Below are positions 17,111 to 25,583 of a stretch of DNA of 64,000 nt, piece after piece (positions within the stretch are counted from its first letter, which is position 1; every line of letters begins with the position of its first letter). The notes below the pieces were generated by a model. The model ran no database searches and was not told the DNA's origin. It saw nothing but the letters and a program-made list of their open reading frames with translations. Origin of the DNA: Luteipulveratus mongoliensis (GTDB lineage: Bacteria > Actinomycetota > Actinomycetes > Actinomycetales > Dermatophilaceae); NCBI RefSeq assembly GCF_001190945.1, contig NZ_CP011112.1:2604001-2668000 (forward strand), in the 5' to 3' direction. The position numbers and the translations under genes were made by a program.

Positions 17111-18145
17111 ATCGCCAAGATCAAAGACGTGGCCGAGCTGGCAGGTGTGTCAGCTGCGACCGTCTCGCGGGTCCTGAACAACGTCCCGACCGTGGACGCA
17201 GATCTCGCGGAGCGCGTACGCGACGCCGCCAACGAGCTGGGCTATCGCGCCAATGGTGTCGCCCGGAGTCTGCGCCGACAGCGCACGGATGTCTGGGCGC
17301 TCATCATCAGCGATATCGGCAACCCGTTCTTCACCTCTGTGGCACGCGGTGTCGAGGACATCGCCCAGCGAGAGGGCTTCTCGGTCGTGCTGTGCAACAC
17401 CGACGAGGACCCGGCCAAGGAAGCGCGTTACATCGACGTCGCCGAGCGGGAGCAGGTCGCGGGAGTTGTGATGTCTCCCAACGCTTTTGGCAGCGACATC
17501 TCTCGCCTGACCGCGGCCGGTATTCCCGTCGTGGCCATCGACCGTCCGCTGCGCGAGCCGGTCGACTCGGTCCTGGTGAGCTCGGCTGATGGGGCGCGGC
17601 TGGCCACGGAGCACCTGTTCGAGCAGGGCTGGACCCGTCCGGCCTGTGTCACCGGTCCGGCGCGCGCCGACACGGCCGAGCAGCGGCTCGCGGGCTACCG
17701 CGATGCGTTCGCCGCACTGCGTCGCCGACCTGCCAAGTCACTGGTCCGGCACACCGACTACCGCGCCGAGTCGGCGCGCGAGGCGGTGGCGTCACTGCTC
17801 GACTCGGCGAGCCCGCCGGACTCCTTCTTCCTAGCCAACTCCTCGCTCGCGCTGGGAGCGCTGCAAGAGTTCCGTCGTCGCGGGCTGCTGCCCGGCCGTG
17901 ACGTGGGTCTGGTGTCCTTCGACGACCCGCCGTGGGCCGGTTTCGTCAACCCGCCGATGTCCGTCGTGGTGCAGCCGACCTACGAGATCGGCGTCCAGGC
18001 CGGCGAGCTGCTGCTCAAGCGGATCGGTCACCCGCTGGCCGGCAAGGACGCTCGCACGATCACGCTGTCGACCGAGCTGATCGTGCGTGACAGCTCCCTG
18101 CACAAGCCACGCCGGACCAGGGCCAAGGCCGCCCAAACTGCTTGA
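17111..18145 (+). CDS. LacI-family transcriptional regulator of the sugar locus
   Basis: A 344-residue regulator. The HTH is IKDVAELAGVSAATVSRVLN at the extreme N-terminus, followed by the hinge region NGVARSLRRQRTDVW and a periplasmic-binding-protein-like effector domain. The start is odd. AGGAG (17100-17104) sits 6 nt before ATC at 17111, giving (M)AKIKDVAELAGV, the classic family N-terminus. An in-frame TAG is at 17099. The first standard codon is GTG 17129, which has no ribosome binding site and would cut the first DNA-binding helix. The neighbouring GWAATCGATTWC sites are its likely targets, and the ligand is probably a sugar from the 18-33 kb locus. Confidence 0.9.
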   Translation: MAKIKDVAELAGVSAATVSRVLNNVPTVDADLAERVRDAANELGYRANGVARSLRRQRTDVWALIISDIGNPFFTSVARGVEDIAQREGFSVVLCNTDEDPAKEARYIDVAEREQVAGVVMSPNAFGSDISRLTAAGIPVVAIDRPLREPVDSVLVSSADGARLATEHLFEQGWTRPACVTGPARADTAEQRLAGYRDAFAALRRRPAKSLVRHTDYRAESAREAVASLLDSASPPDSFFLANSSLALGALQEFRRRGLLPGRDVGLVSFDDPPWAGFVNPPMSVVVQPTYEIGVQAGELLLKRIGHPLAGKDARTITLSTELIVRDSSLHKPRRTRAKAAQTA

Positions 18146-18149
18146 TACG

Positions 18150-18166
18150 AGGGCTACTTCAGCCCT
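18150..18166. terminator. Short hairpin between convergent lacI and ABC permease
   Basis: AGGGCT and AGCCCT form a 6-bp stem with a 5-nt loop exactly between (and into) the two convergent 3' ends. There is no T-run, so termination activity is uncertain. Confidence 0.3.
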
Positions 18167-19044
18167 GAGGTCTTCATCGAGTCGACCAGCCAGCGCTGGC
18201 CGATCAGGAAGACCAGGATCGTCGGGATGACGGCGATGAGCGCCGCCGCGAGGACGTAGTTGTACGCCGTGGCGTACTGCCCCTGCAGACTGGCCATGCC
18301 GACCTGGATCACCGCGAGGTCCGGGTCGGACGTCGTCACCAGCGGCCACAGGAACGCGTTCCAGTTGGCCAGGAAGAACAGCACGGATAGCGACGCCAGG
18401 GCCGGCCGGGACAGCGGCAGGATCACGTGCCAGTACAGACCGGGATAGCCGCACCCGTCGAGCTCGGCGGCATCCTCCAGCTCCTTGGGCACATTGAGGT
18501 AGTACTGCCGTAGCAAGAAGATGCCGAACGCGTTGAAGATCGCCGGCACGATCAGTCCGGCATAGCTGTTGAGCATCCCGAGCTCGCGCACGATGAGGAA
18601 CAGCGGCACCAGGATGACCGGCAGCGAGACCAGCATCGTCGACACGATCGCACCGAAGGCGAACCCGGAACCGCGAAAGCGCAGCCGTGCCAAGGCGTAC
18701 GCCGCCATGGAGTGGAACAGCAGCGCCAGGACGGTGACGACCACCGACACGATCGCGCTGTTGAGCAGGTAGCGCTTGATGTCGATCTCGGTCAGGACGT
18801 AGCGGATGTTCTCCAGCGTCCAGTCCTTGGGCCAGCCGGAGGAGAACGTCTCGGCCGACGGCTTGAACGCGGTGAGCAGCAGCCACGCGATCGGGAAGAA
18901 CACGATGAGGGCGATCACCCACGCGATGACTCCGCGCAGCGCCTTCTTGGCGCGCGGGCGGCGACGGCGTACGCCGGGCGCAGCGCTGCTGGCCGGCCGT
19001 GACTTCGTCGCCGAGGTCGTACGGACCGTGGTGTCAGCCGGCAT
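18154..19044 (-). CDS. ABC sugar transporter permease (MalG type), system 1
   Basis: A 296-aa carbohydrate ABC permease (CUT1). The Arg-rich cytosolic N-terminus is followed by six TM helices. The EAA loop is ELEDAAELDGCGYPGLYWHVILPLSRP, which contacts the ATPase. ATG 19044 is preferred over GTG 19056 because GGGTGGA is correctly spaced before it. It overlaps the partner permease by 11 nt. No ATPase gene is nearby, so it probably uses a shared MsiK-like ATPase. Confidence 0.9.
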   Translation of the reverse strand: MPADTTVRTTSATKSRPASSAAPGVRRRRPRAKKALRGVIAWVIALIVFFPIAWLLLTAFKPSAETFSSGWPKDWTLENIRYVLTEIDIKRYLLNSAIVSVVVTVLALLFHSMAAYALARLRFRGSGFAFGAIVSTMLVSLPVILVPLFLIVRELGMLNSYAGLIVPAIFNAFGIFLLRQYYLNVPKELEDAAELDGCGYPGLYWHVILPLSRPALASLSVLFFLANWNAFLWPLVTTSDPDLAVIQVGMASLQGQYATAYNYVLAAALIAVIPTILVFLIGQRWLVDSMKTSGLK

Positions 19045-19981
19045 GGAAACGTCCACCCTTCGTGAACCGGAACAACAGACCCGTCACCAGCATCAGGAAG
19101 GCGACGAGGATGACGGTGATCGCGGCCGCGTAGCCGTAGTGCCCGAAGGTGAAGGCCTGCTGGTAGACGTAGAAGACGACCGTTGACGTCCGGTTGTCCG
19201 GTCCGCCCTTGGTGAGGACGAAGACCAGGTCGAACGCCTGCAGGCCGGTGACCGACGCGACCAGCGAGGTGATCAGCACGAAGAAGCTGGTCGGCTGCAG
19301 CAGCGGCCAGATGACGTGCCGGAACCGCTGCCAGGGCGTCGCTCCGTCGATCTTCGCGGCGTCGAGGTACTCGGGGTTGATGTCCTTCAGCCCCGCCATG
19401 AACAGCAGCATCTGGTAGCCCATCGTGAACCAGACGCTGATGAGCACGTAGCTGATCAGCGCGTACTTCGGATCTCCCAGCCACGAGATGCCGTCGAGGC
19501 CGACCTTGTCCCCGGCCTTGGACAGCACACCCTGCTTGTCCACCAGCAAGAACTGCCACAGCAGGCCGACGACGACGAGGCTGACGGCGTTGGGCAGGAA
19601 CAGCAGGGTTCGTACGATCGCCACGCCGGGGAAGTAGTCGCGCACCAGCAGGGCGAGCCCGAGGCCGGCCACGAACGACAGCGGGACGAACAGCACGACG
19701 TACTTCACGGTCACCCAGATGCTGCTCCACAGCATCGGGTCGCCGAACATCCGCTGGAAGTTGTCCAGGCCGATGAAGTCGTAGTGGCCGAAGCTGTCGA
19801 CCTCGAACAGCGCGATACCGAGAGCGAGCACCATCGGGATCGCGACGAAGAGCAGGAGCCCGATCGCGTCCGGGGCCAGGAACAGCCAGCCGGCAAGGTT
19901 CTCCCGGCGTCGGCGTCGAGAGCCGAGGCCCTCGCGGGAGGGCGCGACGGGTGTCGCGTCCGATGAGGTGATGGTGGCCAT
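19034..19981 (-). CDS. ABC sugar transporter permease (MalF type), system 1
   Basis: A 315-aa CUT1 permease. GWLFLAPDAIGLLLFVAIPMVLALGIALFEV is TM1. The EAA loop is EYLDAAKIDGATPWQRFRHVIWPLLQP. It pairs with the downstream MalG-type permease and the upstream binding protein. It sits in a minus-strand operon running towards lacI. Confidence 0.9.
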   Translation of the reverse strand: MATITSSDATPVAPSREGLGSRRRRRENLAGWLFLAPDAIGLLLFVAIPMVLALGIALFEVDSFGHYDFIGLDNFQRMFGDPMLWSSIWVTVKYVVLFVPLSFVAGLGLALLVRDYFPGVAIVRTLLFLPNAVSLVVVGLLWQFLLVDKQGVLSKAGDKVGLDGISWLGDPKYALISYVLISVWFTMGYQMLLFMAGLKDINPEYLDAAKIDGATPWQRFRHVIWPLLQPTSFFVLITSLVASVTGLQAFDLVFVLTKGGPDNRTSTVVFYVYQQAFTFGHYGYAAAITVILVAFLMLVTGLLFRFTKGGRFHAG

Positions 19982-20009
19982 GACGGGCCGACCTCCTTGT
20001 GGCTGGTCG

Positions 20010-21392
20010 CTAGAGGATGGTGGCGCCGTCGTACGTCTGCAGGAAGTTGTCGATCACATCGCTGGCCCGTCCGGCGGCGCTGCCGGTGGCCTTTCCACTG
20101 AGCTGGGTGCCCTGGATCGCGTCCGAGATCGCCTTGTAGACCTCGGGTGGATACCGCGGCTCGGAGCGCACGGTCGGGACGATGACATCGGCGAATGTCT
20201 TCAGAGGCCCGGAAGTGAAGGCGCCATGAGCCCGAGCCGAGGCTTGCACCGAGGCTCGCGTCGGCAGGTTGGTCTTGGCGACGGTGTTCCACTGGCGGCC
20301 CCGCTCGACACCCTCCGGGCTGGTCGACGCCAGCGCCCAGGTGATGAACCTTGCGGCGGCCTCAGGGTTGTCGCCGTAGGTGTTGGCGGCGAAGGCCCAG
20401 CCACCCCCGCACGTCTGCTCCTTGCCACCGGCCGGGGTCGGCAGCGGCATCACGCCGTAGCGGTACTTCGGCTTGAGGTTGCGCATGTCGGAGACCGCCC
20501 AGATGCCGCTCTGCTGCATGGCGCTGAAGCCCGCCGCGAGGTTGGAGGGCACGTCCCCGGCGCCACCGCCGAGCGCCTGCTTGGGTGCCAGGCCTCGGCG
20601 CTGGGTGTCGCTCCAGAGGGCGAGCGCGCGGCGTACGGCCTCGGAGTCGAACTCGCTGGCGGAGGCGTCGGCGGTGACGGGAGTGCCACCGGCCTGCCAC
20701 ATGAAGGGGTACCAGGTGAAGTTCTGGTAGTAGCCGGGGACCGTCTCGAACTGGACGCCGAAGCGCTGCTTGGTCGTGAGCTTCTCTGCGACGTCGAGCA
20801 TCTGGTCCCAGGTGCGGGGGAGGTCCGCCTCGGACAGCTTGGCCTTCTCGAACGCTGCGATGTCGTAGTACAGCGCCAGCGGCTCGATCTCCATCGGCAT
20901 CGCATAGACCTTGCCGCCCACCGTCCGAGTCTCCAGCGCACCCTTCACGAAGTCGGAGCGCACGCCCGGCTCGAGGTGCGGCGTCAGGTCCACGCACGCG
21001 CCGCCGTTGTAGTAGCGCAGGAAGTCACCAGGGCTGATCAGGAAGATGTCCGGACCCTCACCCGTGGAGAACGCGGTCTGCAGGACGTTGCCCCCGAGGT
21101 ACTGGCTGCCGGGGATGAAGCGCAGCTTGATCCTGACGTCGTTGTTGCGATTCCACTCGGCGACCATCGACTCGAACCACTTGCTCTGCGGGCTGCCCGT
21201 GGGGTCCGGCGCATAGAAGTTCCAGAAGGAGAGCTCCTTGGTGTTCTTGCCGCCTCGGCTGCACCCGGTGAGGATCGGGGCGCCGGCCAGGCCGGCGACT
21301 GCGAGCCCCGTGCTCAGCCTGAGGAACTGACGTCGACCGACGGTCGAGCGTGTGACCCGAGGGGAGGGGTCAGCCGGTGTCTCTTCGCGCAT
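20010..21392 (-). CDS. Sugar ABC transporter substrate-binding lipoprotein, system 1
   Basis: A 460-aa extracellular solute-binding protein (family 1). The signal peptide has a twin-arginine RRQFLRLS and a lipobox LTGC (Cys near residue 44), so Tat export and lipid anchoring are likely. The mature part shows FWNFYAPDPTGSPQ, EGPDIFLISPGDFLRYYNG and GGGWAFAANTYGDNPEAAARFI. ATG 21392 is chosen for the AAGG 7 nt upstream. It is transcribed divergently from the second importer, with two operator sites between. Confidence 0.9.
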   Translation of the reverse strand: MREETPADPSPRVTRSTVGRRQFLRLSTGLAVAGLAGAPILTGCSRGGKNTKELSFWNFYAPDPTGSPQSKWFESMVAEWNRNNDVRIKLRFIPGSQYLGGNVLQTAFSTGEGPDIFLISPGDFLRYYNGGACVDLTPHLEPGVRSDFVKGALETRTVGGKVYAMPMEIEPLALYYDIAAFEKAKLSEADLPRTWDQMLDVAEKLTTKQRFGVQFETVPGYYQNFTWYPFMWQAGGTPVTADASASEFDSEAVRRALALWSDTQRRGLAPKQALGGGAGDVPSNLAAGFSAMQQSGIWAVSDMRNLKPKYRYGVMPLPTPAGGKEQTCGGGWAFAANTYGDNPEAAARFITWALASTSPEGVERGRQWNTVAKTNLPTRASVQASARAHGAFTSGPLKTFADVIVPTVRSEPRYPPEVYKAISDAIQGTQLSGKATGSAAGRASDVIDNFLQTYDGATIL

Positions 21393-21434
21393 CTCACGAC
21401 CTTGGGGCATCGGCGAGCGCGGCACTGCGCCCGA

Positions 21435-21446
21435 GTAATCGATTTC
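21435..21446. promoter_or_regulatory. LacI-type operator, proximal to importer 1
   Basis: GTAATCGATTTC is near-perfectly palindromic around the central CG. It lies 43 bp upstream of the system 1 binding-protein start and 145 bp (centre to centre) from the sister site at 21580. Confidence 0.68.
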
Positions 21447-21579
21447 TACGACCGTAGAGCCGCGCCTGTGGCCCGTCAAGGGATTCGCCGGAAGGCGCCG
21501 TTCCGAGCGTGCTGTCCACGCTTTCACGAATGTGTTGCGCGGGTGCGCACCCCCTGCGTACATTGCGAACCAACGGCCA

Positions 21580-21591
21580 GTAATCGATTCC
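21580..21591. promoter_or_regulatory. LacI-type operator, proximal to importer 2
   Basis: GTAATCGATTCC shares CAGTAATCGATT with the reverse complement of the kinase site at 29196. It lies 78 bp upstream of the system 2 binding-protein gene. Two sites in one divergent spacer could support DNA looping. Confidence 0.68.
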
Positions 21592-21668
21592 CCGACGTGC
21601 GCGTGTACGCCGTCGCGGGGCCTGTGAGTGGCCGATCGACCTTGCAACGACGCACGGCGGAGGCAGCC

Positions 21669-23033
21669 ATGTCGCAGTTCCCGATCCACGACCCCGACGA
21701 CTCGACCCCTTCACTCGAACAGCGGGCAGGTGGTGAGCAGCCGCAGTCGTACGGCCGGCGTACGGTCCTGCAGATGGTGGGCGCAGCGGCGCTTGCCCCG
21801 GCGCTCGCCGCGTGCGGCGGCTCCGACGGAGGTGGCACGTCGGCATCCGGTCCGCTGTCCCTCGTCTACCTCGGTGACGCCACGCAGCAGAAGGCCTTCA
21901 ACGAGCTCTTCGGGGCGTTCAACAAGAAGCACCCCGACATCAAGATCAACGCCCGGGGCATCGCCGCGAAGGACTGGGCCACGTTCGCCAACACGGTCTC
22001 GACGCAGATCGCCGGTGGCAAGACCCCCGACATCGTCAGCGTCGCGACCGAGGGCCAGAAGCTGTTCTCGTCCAAGGGTCTGCTCGCTCCGCTCGACCCC
22101 TTCATCGCGAAGGACAAGAAGCTCGTCGACGACTTCTACGCCGGCATCGACCCGCACCTCAAGGACTGGACCAAGAAGTACGGCTCGACGGACGGCAAGA
22201 CCTACTTCATCCCCGGCGGCTACAACCCTGCGCTGATGTACTGCAACACCGAGGTCTTCGCCAAGGCGGGCGTCACGCTTCCGACCAAGGACTGGACGTG
22301 GGAGGAGTTCATGGCGGCGGGCAAGCAGATCAAGGCCAAGACCGGCGCGTTCCTGCTGCCCATCGGCTACGGCTTCCCGTTCGTCGACATCATGCCGTGG
22401 CTGCTGACCAACGGCGCCAGCACGCTGAACGCTGACTGGGACGAGCCGACGTTCAGCTCGCCGGAGGCGATCGAGGCGGCGACCTACGTCAAGAGCCTGC
22501 TCGATGCGGGACTCTCGCCCAAGCCGGGTGGCACGTTCGATGCGGCCGCACAGTTCGAGAAGGGCAAGGTGGCGACGCTCGGCGGCGGTCGCTGGCCGAC
22601 GCTCGACATGCGGCGCCTCAAGGTGGTCGAGAAGACTCGAATCGTCAACTGGCCCACCAAGACTGGGCACGGCGCACCGATCGGCTGGGACGGCTGGCCG
22701 ATCATGAAGGCGTCCAAGCAGAAGGACAAGGCCTGGACGTTCCTGAAGTGGATCATGTCCAAGGAGGCCTCCGAGTTCTACGCTCAGATCGGCGGCACCA
22801 ACGTGCCGGCGCTGACCAGCGTCGCCACCAGCGCGACCTTCCTGAACAACGCGCCCAAGGGTTCCGAGCTGCTCGCTGAAGCCATCACCTACGGCACACC
22901 GATCCCGTCACCGGACCGAGGCGCCGAGATGCAGGCCGTCGTCACGGCCGGGTGGCAGGCGGCCATCACCGGCACCAAGCCCGTCAAGGACGCGCTCGAG
23001 CAGGCCAACACCAAGCTGGCCGGGTTGGTATGA
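21669..23033 (+). CDS. Sugar ABC transporter substrate-binding lipoprotein, system 2
   Basis: A 454-aa family 1 solute-binding protein. GRRTVLQMVGAAALAPALAACGG gives a Tat-like signal with a lipobox LAAC. The mature domain has LVYLGDATQQKAFNELFGAF and TPDIVSVATEGQKLFSSKGLLAPLD. ATG 21669 is preceded by GGAGG at 5-6 nt. A longer open frame runs upstream across the spacer and antisense to system 1, but that is not coding. First gene of the operon 21669-32393 or longer. Confidence 0.91.
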   Translation: MSQFPIHDPDDSTPSLEQRAGGEQPQSYGRRTVLQMVGAAALAPALAACGGSDGGGTSASGPLSLVYLGDATQQKAFNELFGAFNKKHPDIKINARGIAAKDWATFANTVSTQIAGGKTPDIVSVATEGQKLFSSKGLLAPLDPFIAKDKKLVDDFYAGIDPHLKDWTKKYGSTDGKTYFIPGGYNPALMYCNTEVFAKAGVTLPTKDWTWEEFMAAGKQIKAKTGAFLLPIGYGFPFVDIMPWLLTNGASTLNADWDEPTFSSPEAIEAATYVKSLLDAGLSPKPGGTFDAAAQFEKGKVATLGGGRWPTLDMRRLKVVEKTRIVNWPTKTGHGAPIGWDGWPIMKASKQKDKAWTFLKWIMSKEASEFYAQIGGTNVPALTSVATSATFLNNAPKGSELLAEAITYGTPIPSPDRGAEMQAVVTAGWQAAITGTKPVKDALEQANTKLAGLV

Positions 23034-23962
23034 CAGCAGCGCTCAGCCGTCGTACGGCGGCCGCCGGGTCTTCCCGGAGGTCGCCGGCGACTCGGCAGCG
23101 CTGGGTGGCGTACGCGTTTCTCAGCCCGGCCGCGCTGCTGTTCCTGGTCTTCATCGCCGGACCGTTCATCGCGGCGATCGTGCTCAGCTTCTACAGCTGG
23201 GACATGCTGACGCCGGCGCGGTTCAACGGCGTCAGCAACTTCACCGAGATGTTCTCGGACTCGTTGCTCTACAAGGCGCTGGGCAACACGTTCATCTTTG
23301 CGTTCGCGTCCGTCATCACCCACATCGGCGGGGGGCTGCTGCTCGCGCTCGGCGTGAATCGCGTGATGAACCGGGCACTTTCGTACTTCGTGCGGACCAC
23401 GTTGTTCTTCCCTTTCGTGATCTCGTGGGCGGCGGTCGCGCTGCTGTGGAAGTACGTCCTCGACCCGACGTTCGGGATCGTGACCTACTACCTCGGCGAG
23501 GTCGGCATCACGGCGCCGGACTGGTTCACCGATCCGACGTGGGCGCTCCCGTCGATCATTGCGATCGACTTCTGGCACACCATCGGATTCACCTTCGTCA
23601 TCATGCTGGCCGGCCTGCAGACCGTGCCGAAGGACCTGGTCGAGGCGGCCCGTATCGACGGCGCCGGGCCGTGGCAGATCTTCTGGAACGTGACGGTGCC
23701 GCTGATGTCGCCGACGATCTTCTTCGCGGGCGTGGTGACCTTCATCGGTGCCTTCCAGATCTTCGATCCGGTGCAGATCATCACGCCCAACGGCGGACCG
23801 GACAACTCCACCATCACGATCGTGATGTACCTGTGGCAGAAGGGTTTTCAGGCCTTCCAGGTCGGCTACGCCTCCGCCGTCGCGCTCCTGGTGTTCGCGG
23901 TGATGATGGTCGCGACCCTGTTCCAGCTGTGGCTCAGCCGAAAGTGGGTGCACACGCAATGA
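23030..23962 (+). CDS. ABC sugar transporter permease (MalF type), system 2
   Basis: A 310-aa CUT1 permease. TM1 is YAFLSPAALLFLVFIAGPFIAAIVLSFYSW. The EAA loop is DLVEAARIDGAGPWQIFWNVTVPLMSP. The ATG overlaps the binding-protein stop by 4 nt (ATGA) and the gene overlaps the next permease by 4 nt, so tight translational coupling is expected. Confidence 0.92.
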   Translation: MTAALSRRTAAAGSSRRSPATRQRWVAYAFLSPAALLFLVFIAGPFIAAIVLSFYSWDMLTPARFNGVSNFTEMFSDSLLYKALGNTFIFAFASVITHIGGGLLLALGVNRVMNRALSYFVRTTLFFPFVISWAAVALLWKYVLDPTFGIVTYYLGEVGITAPDWFTDPTWALPSIIAIDFWHTIGFTFVIMLAGLQTVPKDLVEAARIDGAGPWQIFWNVTVPLMSPTIFFAGVVTFIGAFQIFDPVQIITPNGGPDNSTITIVMYLWQKGFQAFQVGYASAVALLVFAVMMVATLFQLWLSRKWVHTQ

Positions 23963-24837
23963 GCGATCTCATCCCCAAGATCGATGCGCCCAAGCCGGCG
24001 GCCGTACGACGCCGGCGTCGCCCCACCGCCGGCTCGCTCCTGATCGATCTCGTGCTGCTGGTGATCGGCGTGGTGATGGTCGCGCCGCTGGTCTGGCTGG
24101 TGGTCCAGAGCTTCACGCAGGAGAGGTCCGCGTTCTCGATCCCGCCGGGCTGGGTGCCCAAACCCTTCACGACCGACAACTTCGAGGGGATCTCCGGACT
24201 CATCCCGTTCGGGCGGATGGCGCTCAACAGCCTGCAGGTCGCGGTGATCTCCACAGCAGGCTCCATGATCGTGAGCATCCTTGCGGCGTATGCGTTCTCG
24301 CGGTTGCAGTTCCGCGGGCGGGACTCGATCTTCGTGGTGATGCTGGCGGCTCTGATGGTGCCCGTGCAGATGACCGTCATCCCGGTGTTCATCCTGATGC
24401 GCCACCTGGGTCTGATCGACCACCTGGCGTCGCTGTGGCTGCCGGCGCTGATCAACGTCTTCGCGATCTTCTTCTTCCGGCAGTACTTCAACACGATCCC
24501 GCGTGACCTCGACGAGGCTGCGACGATCGACGGCGCGGGCCATCTCTGGATCCTGTTCAGACTGCTGGTGCCCCTGTCGGGTCCGGCGATCGCCGCGATG
24601 ACGATCCTGGCGTTCGAGGCCTCGTGGAACAACTACTTCGGACCGCTGATCTTCTTGAGCAGCCCCGAGAACATGACGCTCCCCATCGGCCTGGTGACAC
24701 TGCAGAACGGCCAGGGCGGCTCGTCGGTCATCGTGTTCGCGGCGATCACAGCCGTCGTGGTGCCGGTCCTCCTGCTGTTCCTGCTGTTCCAGCGCGCGTT
24801 CGTCGCGAGCATCGCCACCGCCGGGATCAGGGGGTGA
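23959..24837 (+). CDS. ABC sugar transporter permease (MalG type), system 2
   Basis: A 292-aa CUT1 permease with six TM helices. The EAA loop is DLDEAATIDGAGHLWILFRLLVPLSGP. It completes an importer with the two preceding genes, again without an ATPase. It overlaps both neighbours by 4 nt. Confidence 0.92.
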   Translation: MSDLIPKIDAPKPAAVRRRRRPTAGSLLIDLVLLVIGVVMVAPLVWLVVQSFTQERSAFSIPPGWVPKPFTTDNFEGISGLIPFGRMALNSLQVAVISTAGSMIVSILAAYAFSRLQFRGRDSIFVVMLAALMVPVQMTVIPVFILMRHLGLIDHLASLWLPALINVFAIFFFRQYFNTIPRDLDEAATIDGAGHLWILFRLLVPLSGPAIAAMTILAFEASWNNYFGPLIFLSSPENMTLPIGLVTLQNGQGGSSVIVFAAITAVVVPVLLLFLLFQRAFVASIATAGIRG

Positions 24838-25583
24838 GTGCCGTGACCACCGCACCGACTCCCGCGCAGACTCAGGTCATGAGTCGCACGTTGCGCGGCT
24901 GGTGGCCGCACCTGCCGACTCTGCTGTGCGCGAGCGTCGCGATCTGCCTGTCCGCAGGCCTGACGGTCGCGCTCGCGCCTGGTGTCACACCGGTCTCCGT
25001 GCTCCTGGCCGCTCTGCTCCTCGGGCCGTGGGCCGCTGGGCTGGTGGCGTGTGTCCACCAGATCGTGATCGAGGACGACACCTCCGTGCGCCAGTGGGTC
25101 CATTCCGTACGCCGGTTCGCCGTCTTCGGCGTGGTCGTCAGTACGCCTCCTGCCGTGGCAGCCGCACTGCTCGTGGTCGCGCTCCGCGCCTGGCACCTGA
25201 GCGGCAGCGTCGTCGCACTGGCTCCGGTGGCCGTCAGCGGGGCCGTGACCGTGCTGCTCCTGCTCGGTGGAGTGGCTGCCCTCCCGCTGGGCATCGCCCG
25301 GCCCCACCTGCGTGGCACGCGGCTGTGGTTGACGGCCTTCCACCTGGTGTCCCGCTGGCCGGTGCGGTTCGTGGCGGGTCCCGTGCTGGTCGTACTCGGC
25401 GTGTGGGCCTCGACCTCGTTGACCGCCTCCTTGCTCCTGCTCGTGCCCGCACCCGCAGCGCTCGTCCTGGGCGCCGCATTCTGGACGTCTGCGCTCGAGA
25501 TGGGCGCGAATGACCTTGATATTCAAGAGAACTCGGAGTCTCCGAGCCAAACCACACCCGAGAGGATCACTCGTGCAGCTTGA
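24834..25583 (+). CDS. DUF624/YesL-like polytopic membrane protein
   Basis: A 249-aa membrane protein with about five or six hydrophobic helices (for example residues 30-65, 95-125, 130-155 and 180-225). It resembles the YesL/DUF624 proteins commonly found beside CUT1 importers for plant or envelope glycans, whose role is not established. GTG start overlapping the permease stop (GTGA). It overlaps the start of the following GH172 gene by 11 nt. Confidence 0.6.
   Translation: MSAVTTAPTPAQTQVMSRTLRGWWPHLPTLLCASVAICLSAGLTVALAPGVTPVSVLLAALLLGPWAAGLVACVHQIVIEDDTSVRQWVHSVRRFAVFGVVVSTPPAVAAALLVVALRAWHLSGSVVALAPVAVSGAVTVLLLLGGVAALPLGIARPHLRGTRLWLTAFHLVSRWPVRFVAGPVLVVLGVWASTSLTASLLLLVPAPAALVLGAAFWTSALEMGANDLDIQENSESPSQTTPERITRAA

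Noticed and set aside
19968-21668. Very long plus-strand open frame running into the system 2 binding protein
   Set aside because: It is antisense to the system 1 binding protein and crosses the operator-bearing spacer. Only the part from ATG 21669, with its ribosome binding site and Tat/lipobox signal, is coding.
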